26,439 nucleotides of DNA, taken from JBOGZD01 sp050697155 (GTDB taxonomy: Bacteria > Actinomycetota > Thermoleophilia > Solirubrobacterales > 70-9). Position numbers and translations under genes: made by a program. The stretch is from positions 1 to 26,439 of the forward strand of contig JBOGZD010000028.1 in the NCBI GenBank assembly GCA_050697155.1. Reading direction: 5' to 3'. The notes below the pieces were generated by a model that saw only the letters and a list, made by a program, of their open reading frames with translations, was not told the DNA's origin and ran no database searches. Below are positions 15,742 to 25,076 of the stretch, piece by piece (position 1 is the first letter of the stretch; every line of letters begins with the position of its first letter).

Positions 15742-16829
15742 CGCCGCGATCGCTCGGCCTCGCGCAGGGCGTCGTCGAGGCGCTCGGCGAGGTCGCGCTG
15801 CTCCGGGCTGAGGTCGGCGGGGACGACGACGTCGACGAGCACGTGCTGGTCGCCGCGGGCGGCCCCGCGCAGCGACGGCAGCCCGAGCCCCGAGAGGGTG
15901 ATCGCGTGCCCAGGCTGGGTGCCGGCGGGCAGCTCGACCTCGCGCTCCCCGTCGAGGGTCGGCGCGGTCACCGTGCCGCCGAGGATCGCCCGGGTCGCCG
16001 AAACGTGGACCACGGTGACCAGGTCCCGGCCCTGGCGCTGAAAGCGCTCGTCGTCGGCGACCCGGACGAGGACGTAAAGGTCACCGAGCGGCGCCCCCGG
16101 TTGGCCGGCGTGACCCGCGCCGGCGATCCGGATCCGCTGCCCCGACTCGATCCCTGGGGGCACGTCGACCTCCCACGTGCGGTCGCGCAGCTCGCGGCCC
16201 TCGCCGCCGCAACGCTCGCACGGCTGCTCGGGGACCTTCCCGGCGCCGCCGCAGGTGGGACAGCCCGCGGCCTGGACGAGCTGGCCGAACGCGGTCCTGC
16301 GCACCTGGCGAACCTGCCCGGCCCCGCCGCAGGTCTCGCAGGTGCGAATCGGGGTGCCGGGCTCGGCACCGTTTCCCCGGCAGCGCTCGCACACCGACAC
16401 CGCCTCGAAGCTGATCTCGCGGCGGGCGCCGCTGACCACTTCGGCGAGGGTCACCTCGACCTCGGCGGCGACGTCGCCGCCCGGCGCCGGGCCGGCGCGG
16501 CCGAACCCGAACAGCTCGCCGAACAGGGGATCCGAGCGGCCGAAGAAGCTCGACAGCACCTCCTCGAAGCTGTCGAAGTCCCCCGCGTGCGGGGTCCAGC
16601 CACCCGTGCGCAGGCCCTCGTGGCCGAACGCGTCGTAGGTCCGCCGGCGCTCGGGATCGGTGAGGACCTCATAGGCCTCGGCCGCCTGCTTGAACTTCTC
16701 CTCCGCCTCGGGGTCGTGCTTGTTTACGTCCGGGTGCAGGTCGCGGGCGAGGCGCCGGAACGCCTTCTTGATCTCGCCGGCCTCGGCGGCGCGGTCGACG
16801 CCGAGGACCTCGTAGTAGTCCCGGGGCAT
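15738..16829 (-). CDS. dnaJ: Chaperone DnaJ (Hsp40, class A)
   Basis: DnaJ delivers unfolded proteins to DnaK and stimulates its ATPase. The 363-residue protein has an N-terminal J domain with HPD at residues 32-34 and a short G/F-rich region (SFFGRSDPLFGELFGFGRAG). A zinc domain follows with four CxxCxGxG repeats: CERCRGNG, CETCGGAG, CPTCGGAG, CERCGGEG. The substrate-binding C-terminal domains come next (DVPPGIESGQRIRIAGAG onward). The ATG at 16829 lies 6 bases after the hrcA stop. dnaK and grpE are not in the window; this copy is the hrcA-linked one, as opposed to a dnaK-grpE-linked one, so a second dnaJ may exist elsewhere. Confidence 0.97.
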   Translation of the reverse strand: MPRDYYEVLGVDRAAEAGEIKKAFRRLARDLHPDVNKHDPEAEEKFKQAAEAYEVLTDPERRRTYDAFGHEGLRTGGWTPHAGDFDSFEEVLSSFFGRSDPLFGELFGFGRAGPAPGGDVAAEVEVTLAEVVSGARREISFEAVSVCERCRGNGAEPGTPIRTCETCGGAGQVRQVRRTAFGQLVQAAGCPTCGGAGKVPEQPCERCGGEGRELRDRTWEVDVPPGIESGQRIRIAGAGHAGQPGAPLGDLYVLVRVADDERFQRQGRDLVTVVHVSATRAILGGTVTAPTLDGEREVELPAGTQPGHAITLSGLGLPSLRGAARGDQHVLVDVVVPADLSPEQRDLAERLDDALREAERSRR

Positions 16830-16835
16830 CGGTGG

Positions 16836-17864
16836 TTAGCGCTCGTAGACCGTCTCGAAGAAGCGTGACAGCTCCCCCGCCGCCTCGCGCACGGATGCGA
16901 TCGCGGTCGCGTAGTCCATCCGGAGCGGGCCGACGACGCCGACGGTCCCGAGGTTCCGGTAGCCGAGCCCGTAGTTGGCCCCGACCACGCTCACCGAGCG
17001 CAGCTCGGGCGCCGGGTTCTCGTCACCGATCCAGAGGAAGACGGAGCGCTCGTCGAGGGCGGAGCGGAGCACCCGCAGCAGGTTTGCGCGGCGCTCGAGC
17101 GCGCGCATCAGCGCCTCGCCGTGCGGGAGGTCGGTGGCGTGCTCGACCGAGAGGAGCCGAGCCGCGCCCTCCACATAGAGGTCGTCGGCGGCGCGCTGCT
17201 CGAGCCCGGCGAAGGCGTCGCCGAGCTCGGCGAGAAAGCCGCGCTCGGCCGCGCCCAGCTCGGGGTCGTCGAGCCGGTCGGTCGCCATCCGCGCCCCGAG
17301 CGCGAGCCCGTCGAGGCGCTCGTTGAGGAAGCTCGAGGCCCACTCGACCAGGCCGGGGTCGACCGGGCGATCGAAGTTGAACAGCCTCTTGGTCACTGCG
17401 CCGTTCGAGGCGATGACGACCACCATCACCACCTTGGGCTGCAGCAGCAGCGCCTCGACCCGGTGGACCCGGGCGCTCGAGGCCGGTGGGGCTGTCGCGA
17501 CCGCGAGCAGGTCGGTCATCCGCGACAGCGCCGAAGCGGTATCGCGCAGGGCATCCTCGACCTCCCGTCGCATTCGCGAGAGATCCAGGGACGGCTCGCC
17601 CTCCCGGTCGCGCTTGAGGCCCGACGCCAGCAGGGCGTCGGCGTAGAAGCGGTATCCCGAGTCCGTCGGCATCCGGCCGGCGGAGGTGTGGGGATGGGTG
17701 AGGTAGCCCTCGCGCTCGAGCGTGGCCAGCTCGGCCCGGATCGTGGATGGGCTCCAATCGACCCCCGCCTGGTCGGCGATCGCGCTCGAGCCCACGGGCT
17801 TGCCCGACTCCAGGTAGGAGTCGACGATCAGGCGCAGGATCTGCTGCTGGCGCTCGGAGAGCAT
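16836..17864 (-). CDS. hrcA: Heat-inducible transcription repressor HrcA
   Basis: HrcA represses class I heat-shock genes by binding the CIRCE operator. The 342-residue protein has an N-terminal winged helix: LSERQQQILRLIVDSYLESGKPVGSSAI, then SPSTIRAELATLEREGYLTHPHTSAGRMPTDSGYR in outline. A GAF-like dimerisation region follows, ending in LGTVGVVGPLRMDYATAIASVR. The ATG at 17864 directly follows GCGGAG, too close for a normal ribosome-binding site. TAAACT lies 8 bases upstream, so the mRNA may be leaderless. No CIRCE (TTAGCACTC-N9-GAGTGCTAA) is visible in the 83 bases upstream, so it does not obviously control itself here. It leads the hrcA-dnaJ-prmA unit. Confidence 0.96.
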   Translation of the reverse strand: MLSERQQQILRLIVDSYLESGKPVGSSAIADQAGVDWSPSTIRAELATLEREGYLTHPHTSAGRMPTDSGYRFYADALLASGLKRDREGEPSLDLSRMRREVEDALRDTASALSRMTDLLAVATAPPASSARVHRVEALLLQPKVVMVVVIASNGAVTKRLFNFDRPVDPGLVEWASSFLNERLDGLALGARMATDRLDDPELGAAERGFLAELGDAFAGLEQRAADDLYVEGAARLLSVEHATDLPHGEALMRALERRANLLRVLRSALDERSVFLWIGDENPAPELRSVSVVGANYGLGYRNLGTVGVVGPLRMDYATAIASVREAAGELSRFFETVYER

Positions 17865-17872
17865 CTCCGCAG

Positions 17873-17878
17873 AGTTTA
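17873..17878 (-). promoter_or_regulatory. Putative -10 box of hrcA
   Basis: TAAACT lies 8 bases before the hrcA ATG on the minus strand and matches TATAAT at four of six positions. With normal spacing the transcript would begin at the start codon. No convincing -35 is seen. Confidence 0.4.
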
Positions 17879-17921
17879 GGAACGAGCGGGGATCTTCCGG
17901 TCGAGCAGGGATTGCAGCGGT

Positions 17922-17939
17922 GCCGGGTCTCCCCCCGGC
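17922..17939 (-). terminator. GC-rich hairpin after the HadB-like gene
   Basis: GCCGGG (17922-17927) and CCCGGC (17934-17939) form a 6-bp stem with a 6-base loop, 8 bases beyond the HadB-like stop and upstream of the hrcA promoter. It could end the upstream unit before hrcA. It has no T-tract, so this is a weak call. Confidence 0.4.
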
Positions 17940-17947
17940 GGCGCGAC

Positions 17948-18343
17948 CTACTGGAGCTTCAGCTCGGCCTCGGCGTTGCGGATGATCCGGTTGTCGCCCT
18001 GGGCGGCCTCGGTCTCGGTGACGATCGTGCCGTCCCGGACGTCCTTGACCGTCGAGGTGACGACGATCTCCTGCTCGGGAAAGCCCATGCCGCGGAACTG
18101 GACCGCGAGCCGCCGCAGCGCCCGCGGGTCGCCGCCGGCCGCATCGGTGTGCGCCTTCGCCACCTGCGCCATCGAGTAGAGGCCGTGCAGGATGGTGCCG
18201 GGCAGGCCCACCGACTTCGCGAACTCCTCGTCGATGTGGATCGGGTTCGGGTCGCCGGAGGCCTCCGCGTAGCGCTTGGTCAGGCCGGCATCCGGGGTGA
18301 CCCGGAGCTCGGGGAGCGAGTCGCCTTGCTTCAGATCGGCCAT
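17948..18343 (-). CDS. MaoC-family (R)-specific hydratase, HadB-like
   Basis: This 131-residue hot-dog-fold protein is of the MaoC/hydratase-2 type. It would add water to, or remove it from, enoyl thioesters. The catalytic motif YAEASGDPNPIHIDEEFA gives the Asp31/His36 dyad, followed by GLPGTILHG. In mycobacteria the HadB subunit has this motif and pairs with a HadA-like subunit in the FAS-II dehydratase; here the HadA-like gene is directly upstream. A ribosome-binding site GGAGG lies about 5 bases before the ATG at 18343. Mycolic-acid synthesis itself is not implied outside mycobacteria; fatty-acid elongation or beta-oxidation are the plausible roles. Confidence 0.9.
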   Translation of the reverse strand: MADLKQGDSLPELRVTPDAGLTKRYAEASGDPNPIHIDEEFAKSVGLPGTILHGLYSMAQVAKAHTDAAGGDPRALRRLAVQFRGMGFPEQEIVVTSTVKDVRDGTIVTETEAAQGDNRIIRNAEAELKLQ

Positions 18344-18362
18344 CGGTCCTCCGCTCCAGCGC

Positions 18363-18803
18363 TCAGACGCCGCGGACGATGTCGGTCCAGGTCGCGCGCA
18401 CGGTCTCGGCGCCGTCCTGGTTGGTGGACACGGACTCGAACACGTAGAAGCCCCTGCCGTCGCGCTCGGAGATCTCCTTGCACTCGACCGACGTCGTGAT
18501 CACGTCGCCGGCGCAGACCGGCTCGCCCCAGACGAACTCCTGTCCTCCGTGGACCATGGTCGCGATGTTCATCCCGACCTCGGGATCGAGGATCGCCGGG
18601 CCCAGGGCAGGCGCGCTGTAGACGACCGCGAACATCGGCGGGGCGACCAGGTCGCGAAAGCCCGCCGCCTTCGCGGCCTCGGCGTCGTGATGGACCGGGG
18701 CCTGCTCGCCGACGGCGTCGGCGTACTGCCTGATCCGATCGGCCTCGACCTCGAACGAGGCGGGCTCCCAGGTCTTGCCGATCGCTTCGGTCGCAAGGGC
18801 CAT
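18363..18803 (-). CDS. MaoC N-terminal-like dehydratase subunit, HadA/HadC-like
   Basis: This 146-residue protein has a single hot-dog fold of the FAS1-like dehydratase (MaoC_dehydrat_N) group. Landmarks are an N-terminal FEVEADRIRQYADAVGE, then APVHHD, DLVAPPMFAVV, and HGGQEFVWGEPVCAGDVITT. It lacks the catalytic D-H dyad of the hydratase-2 motif, as HadA and HadC do, so it likely stabilises the substrate chain while the neighbouring HadB-like protein does catalysis. The ATG at 18803 is 19 bases after the SnoaL-like stop, with TAGACT 11 bases upstream as a possible -10. The partner starts 19 bases after its stop. A separate second HadA/C copy is not seen. Confidence 0.88.
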   Translation of the reverse strand: MALATEAIGKTWEPASFEVEADRIRQYADAVGEQAPVHHDAEAAKAAGFRDLVAPPMFAVVYSAPALGPAILDPEVGMNIATMVHGGQEFVWGEPVCAGDVITTSVECKEISERDGRGFYVFESVSTNQDGAETVRATWTDIVRGV

Positions 18804-18814
18804 CGCGGCGGCGC

Positions 18815-18820
18815 AGTCTA
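18815..18820 (-). promoter_or_regulatory. Putative -10 box of the Had-like pair
   Basis: TAGACT lies 11 bases before the ATG at 18803, within the 19-base gap after the SnoaL-like gene. There is no purine-rich ribosome-binding site in that gap. A -35 is not evident. Confidence 0.3.
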
Positions 18821-18822
18821 AG

Positions 18823-19221
18823 TCACTGAATCGCCGCGAGCGCGGCCTCGCGATCCGGATACACGTGAAAGCGGACCACGAGCTCGTCGGCGAACTCGAG
18901 CATGTAGAAGACGGTGAGCTCCACCGGCACGCCGCTTTGCGCCCCGATGGCTTGCTGGTGGATGCGGGCGATCACATGGTCTTCGTCGGGCGTCTCGACC
19001 TCGACGATGTCATACAAGTTCTGCCCCCACGCCTCGGCCCAGGTCGTCGCCATCTCCGCGAAACCGTCGAGCCCGTGCCACGTGCCGGTATTCATCAGCC
19101 CCTCGCCGACGCGGGACTCGACGTCGGGATCCATGATTCTCAGCACCCCAGGGACGTCCTCGCGGTTGTAGGCCTCGAGTCCCTTCCGAACGATCTCGGC
19201 GTGACGCTCGCGCTTGCTCAT
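18823..19221 (-). CDS. SnoaL-like / NTF2-fold protein
   Basis: This 132-residue protein has the pattern of SnoaL-like NTF2-fold proteins. A first helix (HAEIVRKGLEAYNREDVPGVLRIMDPDV) is followed by GTWHGLDGFAEMATTWAEAW, and a last strand pair with VELTVFYMLEFADELVVRFHVYPDREAAL. Such proteins range from polyketide cyclases and isomerases to ligand binders, and most genomic copies have no known substrate. The ATG at 19221 overlaps the stop of the DUF4328 gene as ATGA, with GAGG a few bases upstream. No catalytic assignment can be made. Confidence 0.88.
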   Translation of the reverse strand: MSKRERHAEIVRKGLEAYNREDVPGVLRIMDPDVESRVGEGLMNTGTWHGLDGFAEMATTWAEAWGQNLYDIVEVETPDEDHVIARIHQQAIGAQSGVPVELTVFYMLEFADELVVRFHVYPDREAALAAIQ

Positions 19222-20087
19222 CGCGCCTCGGTCACGGTCGGCGGGGTCACGTACGGGTGCAGGGTCGCAGACGGCGAAGAGATCACCGCCTCCTGCTCGC
19301 GGGTGATCCGCTTGATCACCATCACCGCGAGCACCACGGCGACGACGCTGACCAGCGAGGCGACGATGTCGGCGGTGTAGATCGCCTGCTCCTCCTCGAG
19401 CGTGTCCGTCGCCTGAGCCTGGGTCACGATCGGCTCGTCCTCATCGACGCCGCCGAACGCGCCGACCGCGATGAAGTTGCCGAGCAGGTACATCGCCCAC
19501 CACCAGTGAAGCACGGGGGTCACCGGCTGGTCGTTGATGCGTCCCGTGGTGTGCAGCGTGCCGCCATGCGTGGCCCGCTGGAGGTCGTTGGCGATCTGCT
19601 TGGGGCGAAAGAGGTTGAAGATCGGGATGAACCAGGAGCCGATCGCCCAGCCGGACGTGTACCGCAGGTTGCGCAGCCCGAGCCGCCCCAGGTTGAGATA
19701 GCCGCGGTAGAACCAGGGCAGGAACGAAAGCGGCCTATCAGCAGGTACCCGCCCGCGACCGCGATCGCCGCTATGTCGACCACCTGCTCGGCGTCGTCGA
19801 TCCGGCTCGCGGACACTCTCTCCTCCGCGAGCAAGTCGTCGATCACGCCGAGGTACACCGCGTCGGCGTAGATGTTGAACGCCTCCAGGAACCCGACCAC
19901 GATCACCCCCGCGACGGCGACCGCCTGCAGACGTGACAGCGAGCGCGGCGGGTCCTGCGGATCGACGACCGGGGTATCGATCGGCGCGTAGGCATCCGCC
20001 CACTCGCTCCCGTTCCACCAGCGCTGGGTGGTCTCGGGGTTGTGGGGGTCGGGATACCAGCCCGCCGGCGGAAGCCGCGCCGGGGCG

Positions 20088-20095
<8 letters not shown>
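19218..20095 (-). pseudogene. DUF2510-DUF4328 membrane protein, frameshifted
   Basis: The N-terminal part starts at the ATG at 20095, 8 bases inside the end of lepA. It has a DUF2510 domain (PPAGWYPDPHNPETTQRWWNG then EWADAYAP) and two helices (VAVAGVIVVGFLEAFNIYA and VVDIAAIAVAGGYLLIG). The C-terminal part is in another frame: LSFLPWFYRGYLNLGRLGLRN, then GWAIGSWFIPIFNLFRPKQIANDL, which is classic DUF4328, then two more helices. The frames meet at 19731-19732, where GGC is followed by CG and then CTT TCG. One lost base, or two extra, explains it. If restored, the product would be about 291 residues with four or more helices. Both halves keep good family sequence, so the lesion is recent or a sequencing error. 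Its function is unknown. Confidence 0.85.
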
Positions 20096-21881
<1,786 letters not shown>

Positions 21882-21933
21882 CGGCGACCGATCAGTATGG
21901 CGGGGGCACGCCGGGCTATCGCGGCGCACCGAC

Positions 21934-21959
21934 CGGACTTGCGTCCGCCTCGCGGATGC
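21934..21959. terminator. Possible hairpins between murJ and lepA
   Basis: Two overlapping, mutually exclusive hairpins occur in the 87-base murJ-lepA gap. CGGAC-TTGC-GTCCG spans 21934-21947. GCGTCCGC-CTC-GCGGATGC spans 21941-21959 and has one mismatch. There is no T-tract. They might terminate or attenuate murJ transcription, but support is weak. Confidence 0.3.
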
Positions 21960-21968
21960 GATTCCGGG

Positions 21969-23636
21969 TCAGTTCGTCTCGCGGGAGCGGACCAGGCGCC
22001 GGATCTGCTCGGCCTCGGGGATGCGCAACATGGTGATCGCGGCCGCGTAGACGGCGGCGCCGGCGGAGAGGGCGACGGTGAGCGAGGCGATCTGGGCCCC
22101 GAGGCCGTCGCCGAGGGCGTCGTCGAGCAGCGACCAGACCCCGTAGCTCGAGCCTGCGAGCGCCGCCGCGGCGACCGCGACCAGCGCGGTGGTGGAGAGC
22201 AGCCGGCCGAGCTCGAGCCGGCCGAGCGCGCGGCGCAGGATCTCGGCCTGGGCGACGACACTGGCGATGGTCGCGATCGCGGTGGCTGCGACGATCCCGC
22301 CGACCCCGAACGGGGAGTAGAGCGCCAGCGCGGCTACCGCGGTGATCGCCAGGTTGCCGGCGGCGATCGCGCTCGGCACCCAGGGCCGCTGGAGGCTGAA
22401 GAAGGTGCGGGTGAGCAGCAGGAAGAGGCCGTTGAACGGAAGCGAGAACGCGAACCAGAACAGCGCCTCGGCGACGAGCTCGGTCTGCGCCGCATCGAAC
22501 TCGCCCCGCTCGTAGACGAGCTGCGTCATCGGCTCCGAGAGGACCAGGATCGCGGCGGTCGCCGGCGCCAGCAGGAGGATGATCTGGCGCATCCCGTTCG
22601 CCATCGTCGCCCGCAGGTCGTCAAGCGCGCCGCGGGCGGCGAACCGCGCCAGGGTCGGGAACAGCACCGTCGACACGGCGACCGAGAAGATCCCCTGCGG
22701 GAGCATGTAGATCCGAAACGCCTTGTCGATCCCGGCCGGCGCCTGGTCGGAGACGAGGGTGCCGAAGAAGCTGTTGACGACCAGGTTGAAGTTGATCAGC
22801 CCGAGGCTGATCGTCACCGGCAGCATCAGCAGCAGGACCCGGCGCACGTCGGCGTCGCCGAAGGCGGCGCCGAGACGGGCGCGGAACGGGGCCAGCAGCG
22901 CGCGGCGGATCCCGAACGGCGTCCGGCGCAGGTCGAAGATCAGCATCGCGAGCTGGACCGCGGTCCCGACCAGCACCCCGATCGCGTAGGCGTAGATCTG
23001 GTCCTCCTCCGGGAATGCCGGGGCGAGCCCGGCGAGCACGGCGATGATCGCCACGTTCCAGAAGAACGGCGCGATCGCGAAGACGCCGAAGCGGTCGTAG
23101 CTGTTCAGCACCCCGACGACGAGGCCCGAGACGCCGAGCAGGATCAGGATCGGGAACAGCAGCCGCGACAGCGACACCGTGAGGTCGAGCAGCTCGCCCT
23201 CGAACCCGGGGGCGAAGATCGGCATCACCAGCGGCGCCACCAGGACGAAGAGGGCGGTGATCAGCCCGAGGACCACCGCGACCACGAAGATCAGCGTCGA
23301 GGCGAGCCGGAACGCCTCGCGGCGACGATCGCGCTCGAGCTGCTCGGTGAACACGGGCACGAAGGCGGCCTGGATCGCGGCGTCGGCGAACAGGCTGCGG
23401 ACCAGGTTCGGGACCTGGAACGCGATCGTGAACGCGGACATCGGCCCCCTGATCCCGAAGTAGCTCGCGGCGACGATCTCGCGCACCAGCCCGGCGAGCC
23501 GGGAGAGCGCGGTGGCGATGGAGAAGAACGCCGTCGACCGCGCCAGGCGCCCCGCCCGCGGGCGCGCCGCGACGCGCTCCTCCCCGGGCAGCACCTCGGC
23601 CGCCGCGGCCGGGTCGAGATCGCGGTGCTCGGTCAC
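21969..23636 (-). CDS. murJ: Lipid II flippase MurJ (MviN)
   Basis: MurJ flips the peptidoglycan precursor lipid II across the inner membrane. The 555-residue protein has a short cytoplasmic N-terminal extension (about 30 residues) and 14 or so helices. The first is STAFFSIATALSRLAGLVREIVAASYFG in outline, whose SR-LGxxRE pattern is the MurJ/MviN hallmark. Other landmarks are AFTIAFQVPNLVRSLFADAAIQAAFVPV and SVAVSTVLFPTLARFAA. It lacks the large cytoplasmic pseudokinase tail found in mycobacterial MviN. The start is GTG at 23636 with GGCGG just upstream. It is divergent from rpsT, sharing an 84-base intergenic region. Its stop lies 87 bases before lepA. Confidence 0.95.
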   Translation of the reverse strand: MTEHRDLDPAAAAEVLPGEERVAARPRAGRLARSTAFFSIATALSRLAGLVREIVAASYFGIRGPMSAFTIAFQVPNLVRSLFADAAIQAAFVPVFTEQLERDRRREAFRLASTLIFVVAVVLGLITALFVLVAPLVMPIFAPGFEGELLDLTVSLSRLLFPILILLGVSGLVVGVLNSYDRFGVFAIAPFFWNVAIIAVLAGLAPAFPEEDQIYAYAIGVLVGTAVQLAMLIFDLRRTPFGIRRALLAPFRARLGAAFGDADVRRVLLLMLPVTISLGLINFNLVVNSFFGTLVSDQAPAGIDKAFRIYMLPQGIFSVAVSTVLFPTLARFAARGALDDLRATMANGMRQIILLLAPATAAILVLSEPMTQLVYERGEFDAAQTELVAEALFWFAFSLPFNGLFLLLTRTFFSLQRPWVPSAIAAGNLAITAVAALALYSPFGVGGIVAATAIATIASVVAQAEILRRALGRLELGRLLSTTALVAVAAAALAGSSYGVWSLLDDALGDGLGAQIASLTVALSAGAAVYAAAITMLRIPEAEQIRRLVRSRETN

Positions 23637-23701
23637 CGGTTGCCGCCGCCTGGCGCCGTCCGCCGGCGCCGGGCGCCCGTGGGGGGGTTCGCGCCAGCCT
23701 C

Positions 23702-23707
23702 TATAGT
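23702..23707 (+). promoter_or_regulatory. Putative -10 box of rpsT, possibly shared with murJ
   Basis: TATAGT lies 13 bases before the rpsT ATG, so the leader would be only about 6 bases. It matches TATAAT at five of six positions. The core CTATAG is a palindrome, so the opposite strand reads TATAGA, which could serve murJ with a leader of about 60 bases. No clear -35 is visible in the G-rich upstream stretch. Confidence 0.5.
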
Positions 23708-23720
23708 GCCCCGTCGCCCG

Positions 23721-23978
23721 ATGGCCAACATCGCCTCACAGCGCAAGCGGATCGCCCGTACCCGGCGCGAGCACGACGAGAACCGGCGGCTGACCAGCGC
23801 CGTCAGGACCCACTTCCGGCGGCTCGAGGCGGCCGTCGCGTCCGGCGATGCCGCGGCCGCGGACGGCGAGCACAAGGCGTTGATCTCGCGGATCGACAAG
23901 GCGGTCCAGAAGGGCGCGCTGCATCCCAACAACGGCGCCCGCAAGAAGGCTCGGGCGGCGCGCATCCGCGCGAGCTAG
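23721..23978 (+). CDS. rpsT: 30S ribosomal protein S20
   Basis: S20 binds 16S rRNA early in 30S assembly. The 85-residue, very basic protein begins MANIASQRKRIARTRREHDENRR and ends with DKAVQKGALHPNNGARKKARAARIR, both typical of S20 (family length 85-90). It is encoded alone on the plus strand between divergent murJ and convergent holA, as is common for rpsT. The ATG at 23721 is the only reasonable start; upstream purines do not form a clear ribosome-binding site, which suits the very short leader suggested by TATAGT at 23702. Confidence 0.97.
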   Translation: MANIASQRKRIARTRREHDENRRLTSAVRTHFRRLEAAVASGDAAAADGEHKALISRIDKAVQKGALHPNNGARKKARAARIRAS

Positions 23979-23994
23979 CGCCCCGCCCGCCGCG

Positions 23995-24024
23995 GCACTA
24001 GTGCACTTGCGGACGGGTGCACTA
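23995..24024. repeat. Inverted repeat between rpsT and holA ends
   Basis: TAGTGCAC (23999-24006) and GTGCACTA (24017-24024) are perfect inverted arms of 8 bases with a 10-base spacer. The left arm also sits in a separate 10-base palindrome, GCACTAGTGC (23995-24004). The right arm covers the holA stop codon. It lies between convergent genes, so a bidirectional terminator is the simplest reading, but there is no T-tract and the arms are AT-richer than the surroundings. A protein-binding operator is an alternative. Confidence 0.55.
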
Positions 24025-25035
24025 ACTGCTCCCGGCGGCGCGGCGGACGGCGAGCGTGAGGGCGACCCGCTCGGGATAGTCCGAGCCCCCTCGCGTCCAC
24101 CACTCGAGGTCGGCGATCGCACACGTGGCCGCGCGAACCTCCTCCAGCGAGCGGCCGCGCAGACGGCGCATGAGCTGCTTCGCCGCGTAGGGATGCATCG
24201 CCAGCGAGGCCTCGACCTCCTTCGCCGGACGGCCGCCCTCGAGCGCCTCGAGCGCGGCGGATGCCTCCCGCAGCCGCTTCGCGGCCTGGTAGACGAGCGG
24301 GGTCACCGACTCGCCCTGGTCGACGAGGCGCTCGGCGGCCCGTAGCGCGCCGGCGGGGTCGCGGTCGACGAGCGCGTCGGAGAGCGCCCATGCGGCCTCC
24401 TCGGAGGTGTCGGCGATCATCGCCTCGAGGTCGGCGCGGTCGACGGCCCCGTCCTCGCCCGCCCACAGCGCGAGCCGGTCGAGCTCGGTCGCAAGCCGGG
24501 TCGTCCCCTCCCCCATGCGCTCGACCAGCAGCCTCGCGGCGTCGGGCTCGAGCTCGAACCCGCGACGGCTCGCCTCGCTCGTGAGCCAGTCGGGCAGCGC
24601 GCGGGCCTTCGGGGCCGCATAGTCGAGCTTCTCGCCACCGGCCTTGCGCACCGCCTCTGCGAGCGGCTTGGGCGCGCGCAGCTTCGGTGGGCGCTCGCGG
24701 GCGACCAAGACCACCGTGAGGTCCGGCGGCAGCGCGGCGAGCGCCTCGGCGATCGGCGTCGCCTGCTTGGTGGACCAGCGCTCGACCCCGTCGGCAAGCA
24801 GGTAGCGCCGTGACGCGGTCAGCGACATAGCCGGGATCGCGGCGAGCAGCGCCTCGGCGCTCGGGCCCGCGCTCGAACCTGGATCCGGGCTGAACGTCTC
24901 CAGCGCCCCCGGGCCGCCCTCGGCCTCGGCGCGAGCGCGCAGCCGGGAGATCGCAGCGCCGATCTTGGCCTCGTCGGTGCCCGCGATCAGGTAGGCGGGG
25001 GCGATCTCCGCGTGATCGGTCGGAGTCGAGGCCAT
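24022..25035 (-). CDS. holA: DNA polymerase III delta subunit
   Basis: The delta subunit opens the sliding clamp in the clamp-loader complex. The 337-residue protein starts at the ATG at 25035 (MASTPTDHAEIAPAYLIAGTDE). That Y-LI-G-DE strand is the degenerate P-loop position of the family, which does not bind ATP. Further landmarks are DLTVVLVARERPPK, KLDY, the conserved ELEPDAARLLVERMGEGTTRLATELDRLAL in outline, and the C-terminal helical collar with AAKQLMRRLRGRSLEEV. TACACT lies 9 bases before the ATG and no ribosome-binding site is visible, suggesting leaderless translation. The order comEC-holA, with rpsT convergent, is widely conserved. It ends 44 bases from the rpsT stop. Confidence 0.95.
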   Translation of the reverse strand: MASTPTDHAEIAPAYLIAGTDEAKIGAAISRLRARAEAEGGPGALETFSPDPGSSAGPSAEALLAAIPAMSLTASRRYLLADGVERWSTKQATPIAEALAALPPDLTVVLVARERPPKLRAPKPLAEAVRKAGGEKLDYAAPKARALPDWLTSEASRRGFELEPDAARLLVERMGEGTTRLATELDRLALWAGEDGAVDRADLEAMIADTSEEAAWALSDALVDRDPAGALRAAERLVDQGESVTPLVYQAAKRLREASAALEALEGGRPAKEVEASLAMHPYAAKQLMRRLRGRSLEEVRAATCAIADLEWWTRGGSDYPERVALTLAVRRAAGSS

Positions 25036-25044
25036 CGCAACCCG

Positions 25045-25050
25045 AGTGTA
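25045..25050 (-). promoter_or_regulatory. Putative -10 box of holA
   Basis: TACACT lies 9 bases before the holA ATG on the minus strand (four of six against TATAAT). It lies in the 41-base gap after the small membrane-protein gene. It would put the transcript start at or near the ATG. Confidence 0.4.
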
Positions 25051-25076
25051 TGCGCCGCCCCGGCTGCCGCCCCGGA

